This document shows, piece after piece, positions 8,969 to 17,479 of a DNA stretch of 64,000 nucleotides. Source of the stretch: Ancylobacter pratisalsi (GTDB taxonomy: Bacteria > Pseudomonadota > Alphaproteobacteria > Rhizobiales > Xanthobacteraceae). The stretch lies in contig NZ_CP048630.1 of NCBI RefSeq assembly GCF_010669125.1, positions 4,554,531 to 4,618,530 on the forward strand, written 5' to 3'. A program made the translations under genes and the position numbers. The first letter of the stretch is position 1, and each line of letters begins with the position of its first letter. Below the pieces are notes generated by a model. The model saw nothing but the letters and a program-made list of their open reading frames with translations. It had not been told where the DNA came from and did no database searches.

Positions 8969-10899
8969 GCGACCACAGGGTGATGATCGTCGTGACCCAT
9001 CTGCTCGGGGTCGGCCATCTGGCGCGGATGGCGGCGGTCGGGGCGGCGATGGCGGCGCGGGGCTGGAAGGTCACGCTGGTCTCCGGCGGCCGGCCGGCGC
9101 CCACCGTTGCGCTCGACGGGCTGGAGCTGGTGGCCCTGCCGCCGGTTCACTGCGTCGGCACCGATTTCGCCACGCTCTATGCCGCGCCCGGCCTTGTCGC
9201 CGATGCGGACTATTTCACCCGCCGCCGCGAGGCCCTGCTGGCCGCCTTCGACGCGGCACGGCCGGAGGCGCTGATCACCGAACTGTACCCGTTCGGGCGG
9301 CGCTCGCTCGCGGGCGAATTCGACGCGCTGCTGGCTCACGCGCACGGGCGCGCGGACCGTCCCGCCGTGCTGTGCTCGATCCGCGACGTGCTGAACCCGC
9401 CCTCGCGCCCGGAACGCGCCGAGGCGACGCTGGCGTGCCTCGGGCGCTTCTATGACGGCGTGCTGTTTCATGGTGCTGCCGACGTGGTGCCCCTCAGCGC
9501 CTCGTGGCCCGAGGCCAAACGGTTGAACAATCGGTTGAGAGAAACCGGTTATGTGCATGACGGATCACGTCAAGTCTCGACTTCCGACGAGGCTGGCGCG
9601 GGAGAGATCATCGTTTCTGGCGGCGGCTCGGCGGCGGGCCTGCCTCTGGCGCTGGCCTCGCTGCAGGCAGCCCGGCTGGTGCCGGAAAAGCGGTGGCGGC
9701 TGCTGGTAGGTGGCAGCGTGCCGGGCGAGACGCTCGATGCGCTGAAGGCCGAGGCCCCCGCCAATATGATCGTGGAGCGCGCGCGGCCGGACTTCCCCGC
9801 GCTGCTGGCGCGTGGCGCGGCTTCCATCAGCCAGGCCGGCTACAACACGGTTCTCGACCTCGCCGCCGCCAATGCCCGCGCGGTGCTCGTGCCCTTCGCC
9901 GAGGGGGGCGAGAAGGAACAGACAATCCGCGCCGGTGAACTCGCCCGGCGCGGCCTCGCCCGTCACCTGCCGGCCGAGGCCCTGACGCCCGAGACCCTTG
10001 CCGCGGCGCTGCGGGAGCTACTGGCCCGTCCGGCCCCCGACTGGCACGGCATCGGCCGCGCGGGCGCGGCGAAGACCGCCGACATCGTCGCCGACGAGAT
10101 CGCGCGCCGGGCGGTGGCGCGGGCCGGCTGGGCCCACCTCGACGCTGCGCTGGGGCGCGCCCGCGCAGCACGCCGGACGCTCGATTTCTGGTGGCGCGAC
10201 GACGATGCCACCGAACCAACGCCGGCGCTGGAGGCGCTGCTGGCGAACCGGCGGCGCTGGAAGGTTCCGCTCGCTCTCGCCGTCATTCCCGACCGCGCCA
10301 CCCCGGCGCTGGCCGAAAGGCTGGCGACCGAGACAGGTGTCGATGTGCTGGTGCATGGCTGGGCCCACGCCAACCACGCCCCGCCCGGCAGCAAGAAGGC
10401 CGAATTTGGCCCGCATCGGCCGATGGATGTCATGGTCGAGCAGGTACGCGAGGGCCGGCGGCGGATAGAGGCGCTGTTCGGCGCCCGCGCCCTGCCGGTG
10501 TTCGTGCCGCCGTGGAACCGCATCGACCCGGAACTCGCGGGTCGGCTTTCGGGCGCGGGCTATCGCGTTCTCTCCACCTACAAGAGGCGATCGCCAGCGG
10601 CCCTGCCCGGCCTTACCGAGATCAACACCCATTGGGACCCGATCGACTGGCACGGTGGTGGCGGGCTTGTGGAGGAAGGCAAGCTGCTGAAACAGCTCGC
10701 GGTGCTGATCGAGGACGAGTTGGCCGCGGCGCCGGGCACGCTGGAGCCCATCGGGGTCCTGACGCATCACCTCGTCCATGATCGCTGGATCGAGGGCTTT
10801 CTCGATGCGCTGATGGCACGACTGCTCGGCTCCGGCGTGGCGCGCTTCCGCTCGCTGGCGCAGGAGACGGGTGCGCAGAACACGCGGGCGGAAGGCTGA
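8965..10899 (+). CDS. Fusion: GT28-like glycosyltransferase + polysaccharide deacetylase
   Basis: This is a protein of about 644 residues with two enzymatic halves. Residues ~1-390 are MurG-like: an H-L-L-G-V-G-H-L loop near the N-terminus and an I-S-Q-A-G-Y-N-T motif with a downstream E-K-E-Q segment in the donor domain. Residues ~400-640 form a NodB-type deacetylase domain with the D-D-D motif at 412-414, an H-x3-H pair at 464 and 468, and P-P-W-N-R at 515-519. The start is probably TTG 8965, overlapping the upstream stop; GTG 8980 or ATG 8983 would lose only a few residues. Open frame continues upstream to 8344 but overlaps the previous gene. The fusion suggests that sugar addition and N- or O-deacetylation are coupled on the cytoplasmic side, because no signal peptide is present. 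Confidence 0.85.
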   Translation: MSDHRVMIVVTHLLGVGHLARMAAVGAAMAARGWKVTLVSGGRPAPTVALDGLELVALPPVHCVGTDFATLYAAPGLVADADYFTRRREALLAAFDAARPEALITELYPFGRRSLAGEFDALLAHAHGRADRPAVLCSIRDVLNPPSRPERAEATLACLGRFYDGVLFHGAADVVPLSASWPEAKRLNNRLRETGYVHDGSRQVSTSDEAGAGEIIVSGGGSAAGLPLALASLQAARLVPEKRWRLLVGGSVPGETLDALKAEAPANMIVERARPDFPALLARGAASISQAGYNTVLDLAAANARAVLVPFAEGGEKEQTIRAGELARRGLARHLPAEALTPETLAAALRELLARPAPDWHGIGRAGAAKTADIVADEIARRAVARAGWAHLDAALGRARAARRTLDFWWRDDDATEPTPALEALLANRRRWKVPLALAVIPDRATPALAERLATETGVDVLVHGWAHANHAPPGSKKAEFGPHRPMDVMVEQVREGRRRIEALFGARALPVFVPPWNRIDPELAGRLSGAGYRVLSTYKRRSPAALPGLTEINTHWDPIDWHGGGGLVEEGKLLKQLAVLIEDELAAAPGTLEPIGVLTHHLVHDRWIEGFLDALMARLLGSGVARFRSLAQETGAQNTRAEG

Positions 10900-10954
10900 C
10901 AGGCGGCGCCTTTCGCCGTCGGCCGGCTCCTCTGCCGCAAGCAGGCCCCCGCCC

Positions 10955-11455
10955 TCAGGGCTGGCGCCGGTACAGATGGTAGCTGCCGTCCCGCGCCCCC
11001 GGCGGCAGAGGCAGCGGCGCGAAGCCCGCCATCTCCAGCGGCAGGTCCGACATCACGATGCCGCCCGGCGCCATGACGGGGGGCAGAACCCGCGCGCACA
11101 TGGCGGCGACGCGGCGGTTCTGCTCGCGATCAAAGGAGCCGAGGTCGGCATTGGCCAGCACCACCTTGCCGGCAAGCCGGTCATGAAGGGCGGGAAGGGT
11201 TTCGTCGACCTCGCCGAGGAACAGCAGCGCCGGGTCGGGCTGGCAGTCGGCATAGGCACCGTTGGCGCGGTCGAACACGTAGATCTCGCGTTCGGGCAGA
11301 TGGTGGCGCAGATGGGAGAAGGTGCGCCCGAGGCCGAGGCCGAGCTCGACCACCGGCCCCGGACGCGCGGCGATCTCGCCGAAGGCATAGGCAAGGCAGG
11401 CGTGCTGGGCCTGAAGGCGAAACAGGGTCTTTTCGAGACGGGAGATCTTCGACAT
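10955..11455 (-). CDS. Class I SAM-dependent methyltransferase, small
   Basis: This 166-residue protein has the Rossmann-type methyltransferase glycine loop E-L-G-L-G-L-G-R-T at about residues 37-45, an acidic residue after the second strand (V-F-D-R), and an N-A-D-L-G-S strand 4. It resembles the small S-adenosylmethionine methyltransferase family Pfam Methyltransf_17. It is the last gene of the eight-gene operon that runs from 22500 down to here, 14 bases after the second permease stop. Its substrate is unknown; position suggests a sugar or lipid-linked intermediate of the glycan made by the opposing glycosyltransferase cluster, but this is inference. Confidence 0.75.
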   Translation of the reverse strand: MSKISRLEKTLFRLQAQHACLAYAFGEIAARPGPVVELGLGLGRTFSHLRHHLPEREIYVFDRANGAYADCQPDPALLFLGEVDETLPALHDRLAGKVVLANADLGSFDREQNRRVAAMCARVLPPVMAPGGIVMSDLPLEMAGFAPLPLPPGARDGSYHLYRRQP

Positions 11456-11469
11456 GCCGGAAAGCGTTC

Positions 11470-12654
11470 TCAGCGATAGGGATCCGCGGCGTCACGCAGC
11501 CCGTCGCCGAGGAAGTTGAAGGCGAGGATGACGATGATGACGGGCACCACCGGCAGGATGAGCCAGGGGTAGAGGACGACGATGTTGATGTTCTGCGCCT
11601 CGTTCAGCATCACGCCCCAGCTGGTGATGGGCGGGCGCAGGCCAAGGCCCAGGAAGGACAGCGCGGTCTCGCCCAGGATCATGCTCGGAATGGCGATGGT
11701 GGCCATGGCGATGAGATGGCTCATGAAACCCGGCACGAGGTGGCGGAACACCACGCGCGGCGTGCGTGCGCCCATGAGCTGGGCGGCGACCACATAGTCA
11801 TCCTCGCGCAGCGACAGAAGCTTGGAGCGCACCGCGCGCGCCAGCCCGGTCCAGTCCATCAGCCCGAGTATGATGGTGATGCCGAAATAGACCAGTATCG
11901 GGCTCCAGGTCGGCGGCATCACCGCCGAGAGCGCCAGCCAGAGCGGGATATGGGGCAGTGACTGCACCACCTCGATAACGCGCTGCACCACGAGATCGAA
12001 CCAGCCGCCGTAATAGCCGGCGAGGCCGCCAATGACGATGCCGAGCCCGAAGCTGACCGAGACGCCGATGAGGCCGATGGTCAGCGAAATGCGCGCGCCA
12101 TAGATCATGCGCGAGAGCATGTCGCGGCCCAGCCGGTCGGTGCCGAGCAGGAACATCGTGCCGCCCTCACCCGGGCACATGAGATGCAGATCGCCCTCGA
12201 TGAAGCCCCAGAACTGGTAGGTGTCGCCCCGGCACAGGAAGCGCACCGGATAGATGCGGCTGGTGTCCTCCGTGTAGTCGCGGCGCAGCTTGTCCATGTC
12301 CAGCTTGTAGGACAGCCCATAGGTGAACGGGCCGACGAAGCGGCCTTCATGGAACAGGTGGATAGCCTGCGGCGGGCTGCGGATGAAATCGGTGTGGCGC
12401 TCATACGGGCTGTAGGGCGCCAGGAACTCGCAGATCAGGATCGAGGCGTAGAGCCCGGCGAGGAAGATGCCGGAGACGACCGCGAGGCGGTGGCGACGGA
12501 ACTTCCACCACATCAGCGTGAGCTGGGAGGCCAGATAGACGCGCTCCTGCGCCTTGGTCATCGGCTCGCTCGCGTTCGGATCGAACGGGGCGCGGTCGAC
12601 GAAGTGATCCAGCGGCGCGCCCGAAGGCGGCAAGGGCTGCGAGGTCATGCTCAT
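11470..12654 (-). CDS. ABC importer permease, YejE/DppC-like
   Basis: This inner-membrane permease has 394 residues, longer than the ~300 typical of DppC. The extra length is a periplasmic insertion of about 90 residues (roughly 85-175, containing two Cys) between the first membrane helix and the conserved core, as in YejE proteins. The core has the G-T-D-R-L-G-R-D motif and five further helices with the EAA-loop signature near A-A-Q-L-M-G-A. It should pair with the permease encoded just upstream, whose stop overlaps this start by 4 bases. The substrate class is peptide or other oligomer. Confidence 0.9.
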   Translation of the reverse strand: MSMTSQPLPPSGAPLDHFVDRAPFDPNASEPMTKAQERVYLASQLTLMWWKFRRHRLAVVSGIFLAGLYASILICEFLAPYSPYERHTDFIRSPPQAIHLFHEGRFVGPFTYGLSYKLDMDKLRRDYTEDTSRIYPVRFLCRGDTYQFWGFIEGDLHLMCPGEGGTMFLLGTDRLGRDMLSRMIYGARISLTIGLIGVSVSFGLGIVIGGLAGYYGGWFDLVVQRVIEVVQSLPHIPLWLALSAVMPPTWSPILVYFGITIILGLMDWTGLARAVRSKLLSLREDDYVVAAQLMGARTPRVVFRHLVPGFMSHLIAMATIAIPSMILGETALSFLGLGLRPPITSWGVMLNEAQNINIVVLYPWLILPVVPVIIVILAFNFLGDGLRDAADPYR

Positions 12655-13652
12655 TTCGAGCTGCCTCCCTGAAGGCGGATGCGCGGATCGAGGAACGCCA
12701 GCGCGATGTCGGAAATGAGCACACCAACGACGGTGAGGCAGGACAGGAACAGCAGGAACGAGCCGGCCAAATACATGTCCTGGCTCTGCAGCGCGCGCAG
12801 CAACAGCGGCCCCGTGGTCTGCAGCGACAGCACCACGGCGGTCAGTTCCGAGCCGGAGACGATGGTCGGCAGCACATCGCCAATGTGCGAGACGAAGAAG
12901 TTGAGCGACATGCGCAGCGGGTATTTCACCAGCGCCCGGCCGGGCGGAAGGCCCTTTGCCTTGGCGGTCACGTAATACTGTTTCTGAAGCTCATCCAATA
13001 GGTTGGCGCGGATGGCTCGCACCATGGTTCCGGTACCGCCGGCGCCGATGATGATGACGGGGATCCACAGATGGGCCAGCACAGACTGCACCTTGGCCCA
13101 GCTCCATGGCTGGTTGAAATAGGCCGGGTCCATGAGCCCGCCAATGGACAGACCGAACCACACATTGGCGAGATACATCATGATCAGCGCCAGCAGGAAG
13201 TGCGGCACCGCGATGCCGAGCAGACCGATGAAAGTGAGCCCGTAATCGCCCCAGCTATAGGGATGGGTCGCCGAATAGATGCCGATCGGGAAGGCCACCA
13301 GCCAGGTCATCAGGATGGTGCTGAACGACACCAGGATGGTCAGGCCGAGGCGCTCGCCCACCACATCACGGACCGGCATCTCATATTCGAACGAATAGCC
13401 GAAATCGCCCTGCACGAAGCCCGCGATCCAGCGGAAATAGCGCTCCACCGGCGGGCGGTCGAAGCCGTATTCGCGCTTGAGGAACTCGATGCGGCTGGTG
13501 TCGGCATGCTCGCCCTGCGCGGCCATCTCGGCCTGAAGGGTCTCGAAATAGTCGCTCGGCGGCAGTTCCATCACGGTGAAGATCAGCGCGCTGGTGACGA
13601 GCAGCGTCGGGATCATGATCAGGATCCGGCGGAGGATGTAGCGCAGCAGCAT
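12651..13652 (-). CDS. ABC importer permease, YejB/DppB-like
   Basis: This 333-residue permease has six predicted membrane helices. The first helix (residues ~8-28) is followed by a long periplasmic segment with the D-R-P-x-x-x-R-Y-F-R-W motif characteristic of DppB/OppB proteins. The EAA loop (Y-V-T-A-K-A-K-G-L) is near residues 233-241. It forms the heterodimeric channel with the downstream permease and works with the binding protein encoded 3 bases upstream. The 4-base overlap with the next gene indicates translational coupling. Confidence 0.9.
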   Translation of the reverse strand: MLLRYILRRILIMIPTLLVTSALIFTVMELPPSDYFETLQAEMAAQGEHADTSRIEFLKREYGFDRPPVERYFRWIAGFVQGDFGYSFEYEMPVRDVVGERLGLTILVSFSTILMTWLVAFPIGIYSATHPYSWGDYGLTFIGLLGIAVPHFLLALIMMYLANVWFGLSIGGLMDPAYFNQPWSWAKVQSVLAHLWIPVIIIGAGGTGTMVRAIRANLLDELQKQYYVTAKAKGLPPGRALVKYPLRMSLNFFVSHIGDVLPTIVSGSELTAVVLSLQTTGPLLLRALQSQDMYLAGSFLLFLSCLTVVGVLISDIALAFLDPRIRLQGGSSK

Positions 13653-13655
13653 CCG

Positions 13656-15590
13656 TCAGTCCCTTTTCACTTCGAGAGCGGCATTGCCGTCCTCGAACCA
13701 GAAAGTGTCGATCATGTAGATGCCGAAATAGGCGCCGGGCTCGAAGCTGTAGATCCCGACTTCCGGCACGTTGCGCAGTTTGTTGCTCACCACGACCGGC
13801 TGCGACGTGCGGTTGAGGATGCCGATGGTGAACACCTGATCGGCATTGATCTCCAGCATCCGCGTCCAGATTTCCTTGCGCTCCTCGGGCGTGACCGAGC
13901 GGCGCCAGCGCTTGGCGAGGTCGACCAACTCCTGCGCCGCGGGCAGGTCCGGCTTTTCGCCCTCGCGGCCCATCGTATCGACATACTGGCCCCAGAGCGG
14001 CCACTGGAACTGCATCGAGGTGGTGGGCGCGAGCGAGTCCGGGGGCATGTTGGGGCCGGCGGTGGCGTTGTCGAGCCCCGGCCAGACCGCCATCTTGGCA
14101 TTGCCGGCGATGACGCTGCGACGCAGCAGGTCGCGCTGCACGCCGCGCGGGTAGAGCTTGATGCCGATCTTGGCCCAGTCATAGCCCACGAGTTCGAGGA
14201 TGTCGGTTTCCTCGGTATTGTCGCCGGCGGTTTCCACCGTGATCTCGGCGCGCCGCCCGTCCGGCAGCAGGCGGATGCCATCATCGTCGCGCCGTTCGAG
14301 GCCGGCCTCGTCGAGCAGCTTGTTGGCGAGGGCGGGGTCGTATTGCGACCAGGCACGATCGAAGCGGGAATCGTAGAGCGGGCTGCCGGGAAGCACCGTG
14401 TTGGCTCCCTCATGGGCCAGCCCGAAGAAGATCACCTGATTGATGTCGCGCCGGTTGATCGCCACCGACAGCGCGCGGCGCACCCGGACATCGCGCAGCA
14501 CGGCGCGCCAGCCGGGATCGGTGACGTTGAGATTGGGCACCAGCGTGACATAGGCCCCCTCGCCGCGCTCCCACAACCGCACATTGTAATGCCCGTTCGC
14601 CTCCCCCTCCTTGAGGAAGGTGTAGTCGGAGAAGGCGATATAGCGGGCCTGAAGGTCGGCGCCGCCGGCCGCGACCTTGGCGGGAATCAGCGACGAGGTG
14701 CCAATCGACATCGTCACCTCGTCGATATAGGGCAGCTGGCGGCCCTGCTCGTCGACCCGGTGGTAATAGGGATTTCGCTTGAAGATGAAGAACTCCGAGG
14801 GCGGCTTCGTCGTCGGCATCCACGCCGAAAGGGTTGGCAATTCCGGGTTTTCGGGGCGGTAGGACCGCGCCATGCGGTCGTGAAGCGCGCCCCAGCCCTT
14901 CACCCGCTCCATCTTGATCAGCCCTGCCAGCCGCAGGGGATCGGCGTAGCGCTGGTGGAACTGCTTCATGTAGTGGGAGGGCAGCGCGATCTGCACCGGC
15001 TGCGCCGCCGCCAGCGCCGGCAGGAAGCCGGGATTGGGCATGCTCCAGCTGAAGCGGACCGTGGTCTCGTCGATGACCTCGAAATGCGGGCGCTCGCCCT
15101 TCACGACCAGTTGCAGCGGCGGGCCGTCGGGGCTGAGATAGTCGTCATTGGCGACATCCTCCCACCAGTAGCGGAAGTCCTCCGCCGTGAAGAGGTGGCC
15201 GTCGGACCAGCGATGCCGCTTGCGCAGGTGAAGCGTGAAGATCCGCCCTTCCTCGACATCCACCTTGGCGAGAATGTCGGGAATGATCTCGCCATTGAGA
15301 TCGAACACCACCAGCCGCGCATAGCTGTAGACGGTCATCATGCGGATATCGCGCTGATCGCCCATCAGCATGCGCAGGGTGCCGCCATAATGGCCGGGCG
15401 TGCGGCCCATGGCGGGAAGATCGATGACGCGCGGATCCTCCGGCAGGCGCTCGGAAAGGTCCGGCAGCCGGCCTTCCCAGATGTCCTGCACCAGGGACGG
15501 CGCCTCCAGCGACATGTCGCGCGGCTGCGCGAAGGATTTGCTTACCGGCAACAGCAGGGCCAGAAGCCCGAAAGTCCTTCGCGTCAACAT
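13656..15590 (-). CDS. ABC importer substrate-binding protein, family 5 (YejA-like)
   Basis: This 644-residue periplasmic binding protein of the peptide/nickel family (SBP_bac_5) carries an N-terminal signal with R-R-T-F-G-L-L-A-L, which could be read by Sec or Tat. The family landmark W-S-D-G-H-L-F-T-A-E-D-F lies near residues 149-160, and a hinge-region A-L-S-V-A-I-N-R-R motif near 374-382. Family members bind peptides, and several bind oligosaccharides, so the neighbouring secreted lyase makes an oligosaccharide ligand possible, although nothing in the sequence decides this. The gene lies between the fused ATPase gene (9 bases upstream) and the two permeases. Confidence 0.9.
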   Translation of the reverse strand: MLTRRTFGLLALLLPVSKSFAQPRDMSLEAPSLVQDIWEGRLPDLSERLPEDPRVIDLPAMGRTPGHYGGTLRMLMGDQRDIRMMTVYSYARLVVFDLNGEIIPDILAKVDVEEGRIFTLHLRKRHRWSDGHLFTAEDFRYWWEDVANDDYLSPDGPPLQLVVKGERPHFEVIDETTVRFSWSMPNPGFLPALAAAQPVQIALPSHYMKQFHQRYADPLRLAGLIKMERVKGWGALHDRMARSYRPENPELPTLSAWMPTTKPPSEFFIFKRNPYYHRVDEQGRQLPYIDEVTMSIGTSSLIPAKVAAGGADLQARYIAFSDYTFLKEGEANGHYNVRLWERGEGAYVTLVPNLNVTDPGWRAVLRDVRVRRALSVAINRRDINQVIFFGLAHEGANTVLPGSPLYDSRFDRAWSQYDPALANKLLDEAGLERRDDDGIRLLPDGRRAEITVETAGDNTEETDILELVGYDWAKIGIKLYPRGVQRDLLRRSVIAGNAKMAVWPGLDNATAGPNMPPDSLAPTTSMQFQWPLWGQYVDTMGREGEKPDLPAAQELVDLAKRWRRSVTPEERKEIWTRMLEINADQVFTIGILNRTSQPVVVSNKLRNVPEVGIYSFEPGAYFGIYMIDTFWFEDGNAALEVKRD

Positions 15591-15599
15591 GGCTTGCCC

Positions 15600-17477
15600 C
15601 TATGCCGCCGTGACGTCGCGCGCCGTGCAGGCGCGATCGGCCAGCACAAAATGCCCGCCGCCGAGATCGAGCATTTCCAGTGAGCCCGGCGCCGTGCCGC
15701 GGAACTCCTCCGGCCAGGTCACGGGGTCCGAGGCGCCGCCGGTGAACGCCACGTCGAAATCCAGCTTGCGATCAAGATCGGGCAACGGCACCGCCTTGAG
15801 CAGCGAGCGGGTGTAGGGATGGGCGGGACGGTGGAACAGCGCGTCGCGCGGCCCGATCTCGACGATGCGCCCGCGCGCCATCACCGCGATCTGGGTGGCC
15901 ATGTAATGCACCACGGCGAGATTGTGCGACACGAAGAGATAGGTCAGGCCGAGCGAGGCCTGAAGGTCCTTCAGAAGGTTCAGCACCTGCGCCTGCACCG
16001 ACACGTCCAGCGCGGAGACCGGCTCGTCGCAGATGATGAGGTCGGGATTGAGCGCGAGGGCGCGGGCGATGCCGATGCGCTGGCGCTGGCCGCCGGAGAA
16101 GCTGTGCGGGTAGCGGCTGAGGAAGCGCGGATCGAGGCCGACGCATTCCATCAGTTCCACGGCACGGTGCTTCTGCTCCGCATCCGAGCCGCGCCCCTGA
16201 ATGATCATCGGTTCGCGGATGATGTCCAGCACCGTCATGCGCGGGGAGAGCGAGGAGACCGGATCCTGGAAGATCATCTGCATGCGGGGGCGGAAGGCGC
16301 GCAGTTCGTTGTCGTCGAGGCCCATCACATCGACCGGCCCTGCCCGGTCGTTGAAGATGACCGAGCCTGAATCGGCGGTGCGCGCGCGCATGATCAGATT
16401 GCCGACCGTGGTCTTGCCCGAGCCGCTTTCCCCGACCAGCCCGAAGCAATGGCCGCGCATGATGTCGAAGCTGACATTTTCCACCGCGACCACGCGCGCG
16501 CCGTGCTTGCTGCCATAGGTCTTGCGCAGGTTGCGCACGTTCAGCAGCGCCGTGGATGCGGGGCGGTTGCCGGCCTCGCGGCGCAGATCCAGCGGCGGGG
16601 CGGCGGGCGCGACGTCGCGCAGCGCGACGAGACGCTCGCCCTCGGGCATGTCGAAGTCCGGCGAGGCCTTGAGCAGGGCCTTGAGATAGGGATGCTGCGG
16701 GCGGCGGAAGATGTCATCCACCGGGCCCGCTTCCATGACCCGGCCGCGATACACCACCACCACCTCGTCGGCCACATTGGCGACGACGCCCAGATCATGG
16801 GTGATGAGCAGGATCGCCATGCCCATCTCGCCCTGAAGCGTCTTCATCAGCTTCAGCACCTGGGCCTGGATGGTGACGTCGAGCGCGGTGGTCGGCTCGT
16901 CGGCGATCAGCAGCGCCGGACGGCAGATCAGCGCCATCGCCAGCATGGCGCGCTGGCGCAGGCCTCCGGAGAGCTCGAACGGGTACTGATCGTAATTCCG
17001 GCGCGGATCGCGGAAGCCGACGAGGCCCAGCATCTCCTCCGTGATGGCGCGGGCTTCCTTGCGCGGGTGCGGGCGATGAAGCTGGAGGGCTTCCTCGATC
17101 TGGTTGCCGATGGTGTGCACCGGCGACAGCGAGGACATCGGCTCCTGAAAGATCATGCCGATGCGCCCGCCGCGCAGCTTGCGGATCTTCTTGCCGTCGC
17201 GGTCGAGCTCGGCGATGTCGATGACCTTGCCGTCCTTGGCGGGGTCGGCGAACAGGATCCGTCCATCGTGGATGATGCCGTTGGGCGGCAGGAGACCCAT
17301 GATGGACTGCGAAATCACGGTCTTTCCCGAGCCGGATTCGCCCACCAGCGCGACCGTCCGCCCCGCCGGCACCCGCAAGGAGACGCCCTTCACAACCTCA
17401 TTGAGCTGTCCGTGGACCGCAAAAGAGACGCGCAGGTTCTCGATGCGCAGCAGATCCTTCGCCACCTCCCCGCTCAC
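15600..17477 (-). CDS. ABC importer ATPase, two fused nucleotide-binding domains (YejF-like)
   Basis: This 625-residue protein has two complete ABC ATPase domains. NBD1 has Walker A G-E-S-G-S-G-K-T near residue 46, a C-loop L-S-G-G-L and Walker B ending A-D-E-P. NBD2 has the same Walker A near 350, a C-loop F-S-G-G-Q and Walker B ending C-D-E-P. Each domain ends in the peptide-importer tail H-P-Y-x-[KR]-x-L-L-K-A. The fusion of the DppD- and DppF-type subunits is the YejF arrangement. All catalytic residues are intact, in contrast to the degenerate ABC protein encoded at the head of the same operon. Its start is 2 bases after the cyclase-fold gene stop. Confidence 0.92.
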   Translation of the reverse strand: MSGEVAKDLLRIENLRVSFAVHGQLNEVVKGVSLRVPAGRTVALVGESGSGKTVISQSIMGLLPPNGIIHDGRILFADPAKDGKVIDIAELDRDGKKIRKLRGGRIGMIFQEPMSSLSPVHTIGNQIEEALQLHRPHPRKEARAITEEMLGLVGFRDPRRNYDQYPFELSGGLRQRAMLAMALICRPALLIADEPTTALDVTIQAQVLKLMKTLQGEMGMAILLITHDLGVVANVADEVVVVYRGRVMEAGPVDDIFRRPQHPYLKALLKASPDFDMPEGERLVALRDVAPAAPPLDLRREAGNRPASTALLNVRNLRKTYGSKHGARVVAVENVSFDIMRGHCFGLVGESGSGKTTVGNLIMRARTADSGSVIFNDRAGPVDVMGLDDNELRAFRPRMQMIFQDPVSSLSPRMTVLDIIREPMIIQGRGSDAEQKHRAVELMECVGLDPRFLSRYPHSFSGGQRQRIGIARALALNPDLIICDEPVSALDVSVQAQVLNLLKDLQASLGLTYLFVSHNLAVVHYMATQIAVMARGRIVEIGPRDALFHRPAHPYTRSLLKAVPLPDLDRKLDFDVAFTGGASDPVTWPEEFRGTAPGSLEMLDLGGGHFVLADRACTARDVTAA

Positions 17478-17479
17478 AC

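Noticed and set aside
13071..15683. Very long open frame (870 codons) on the plus strand
   Set aside because: It lies opposite the permease and binding-protein genes, whose families are unmistakable. The antisense protein is rich in His, Arg, Ala and Gly with no domain pattern.
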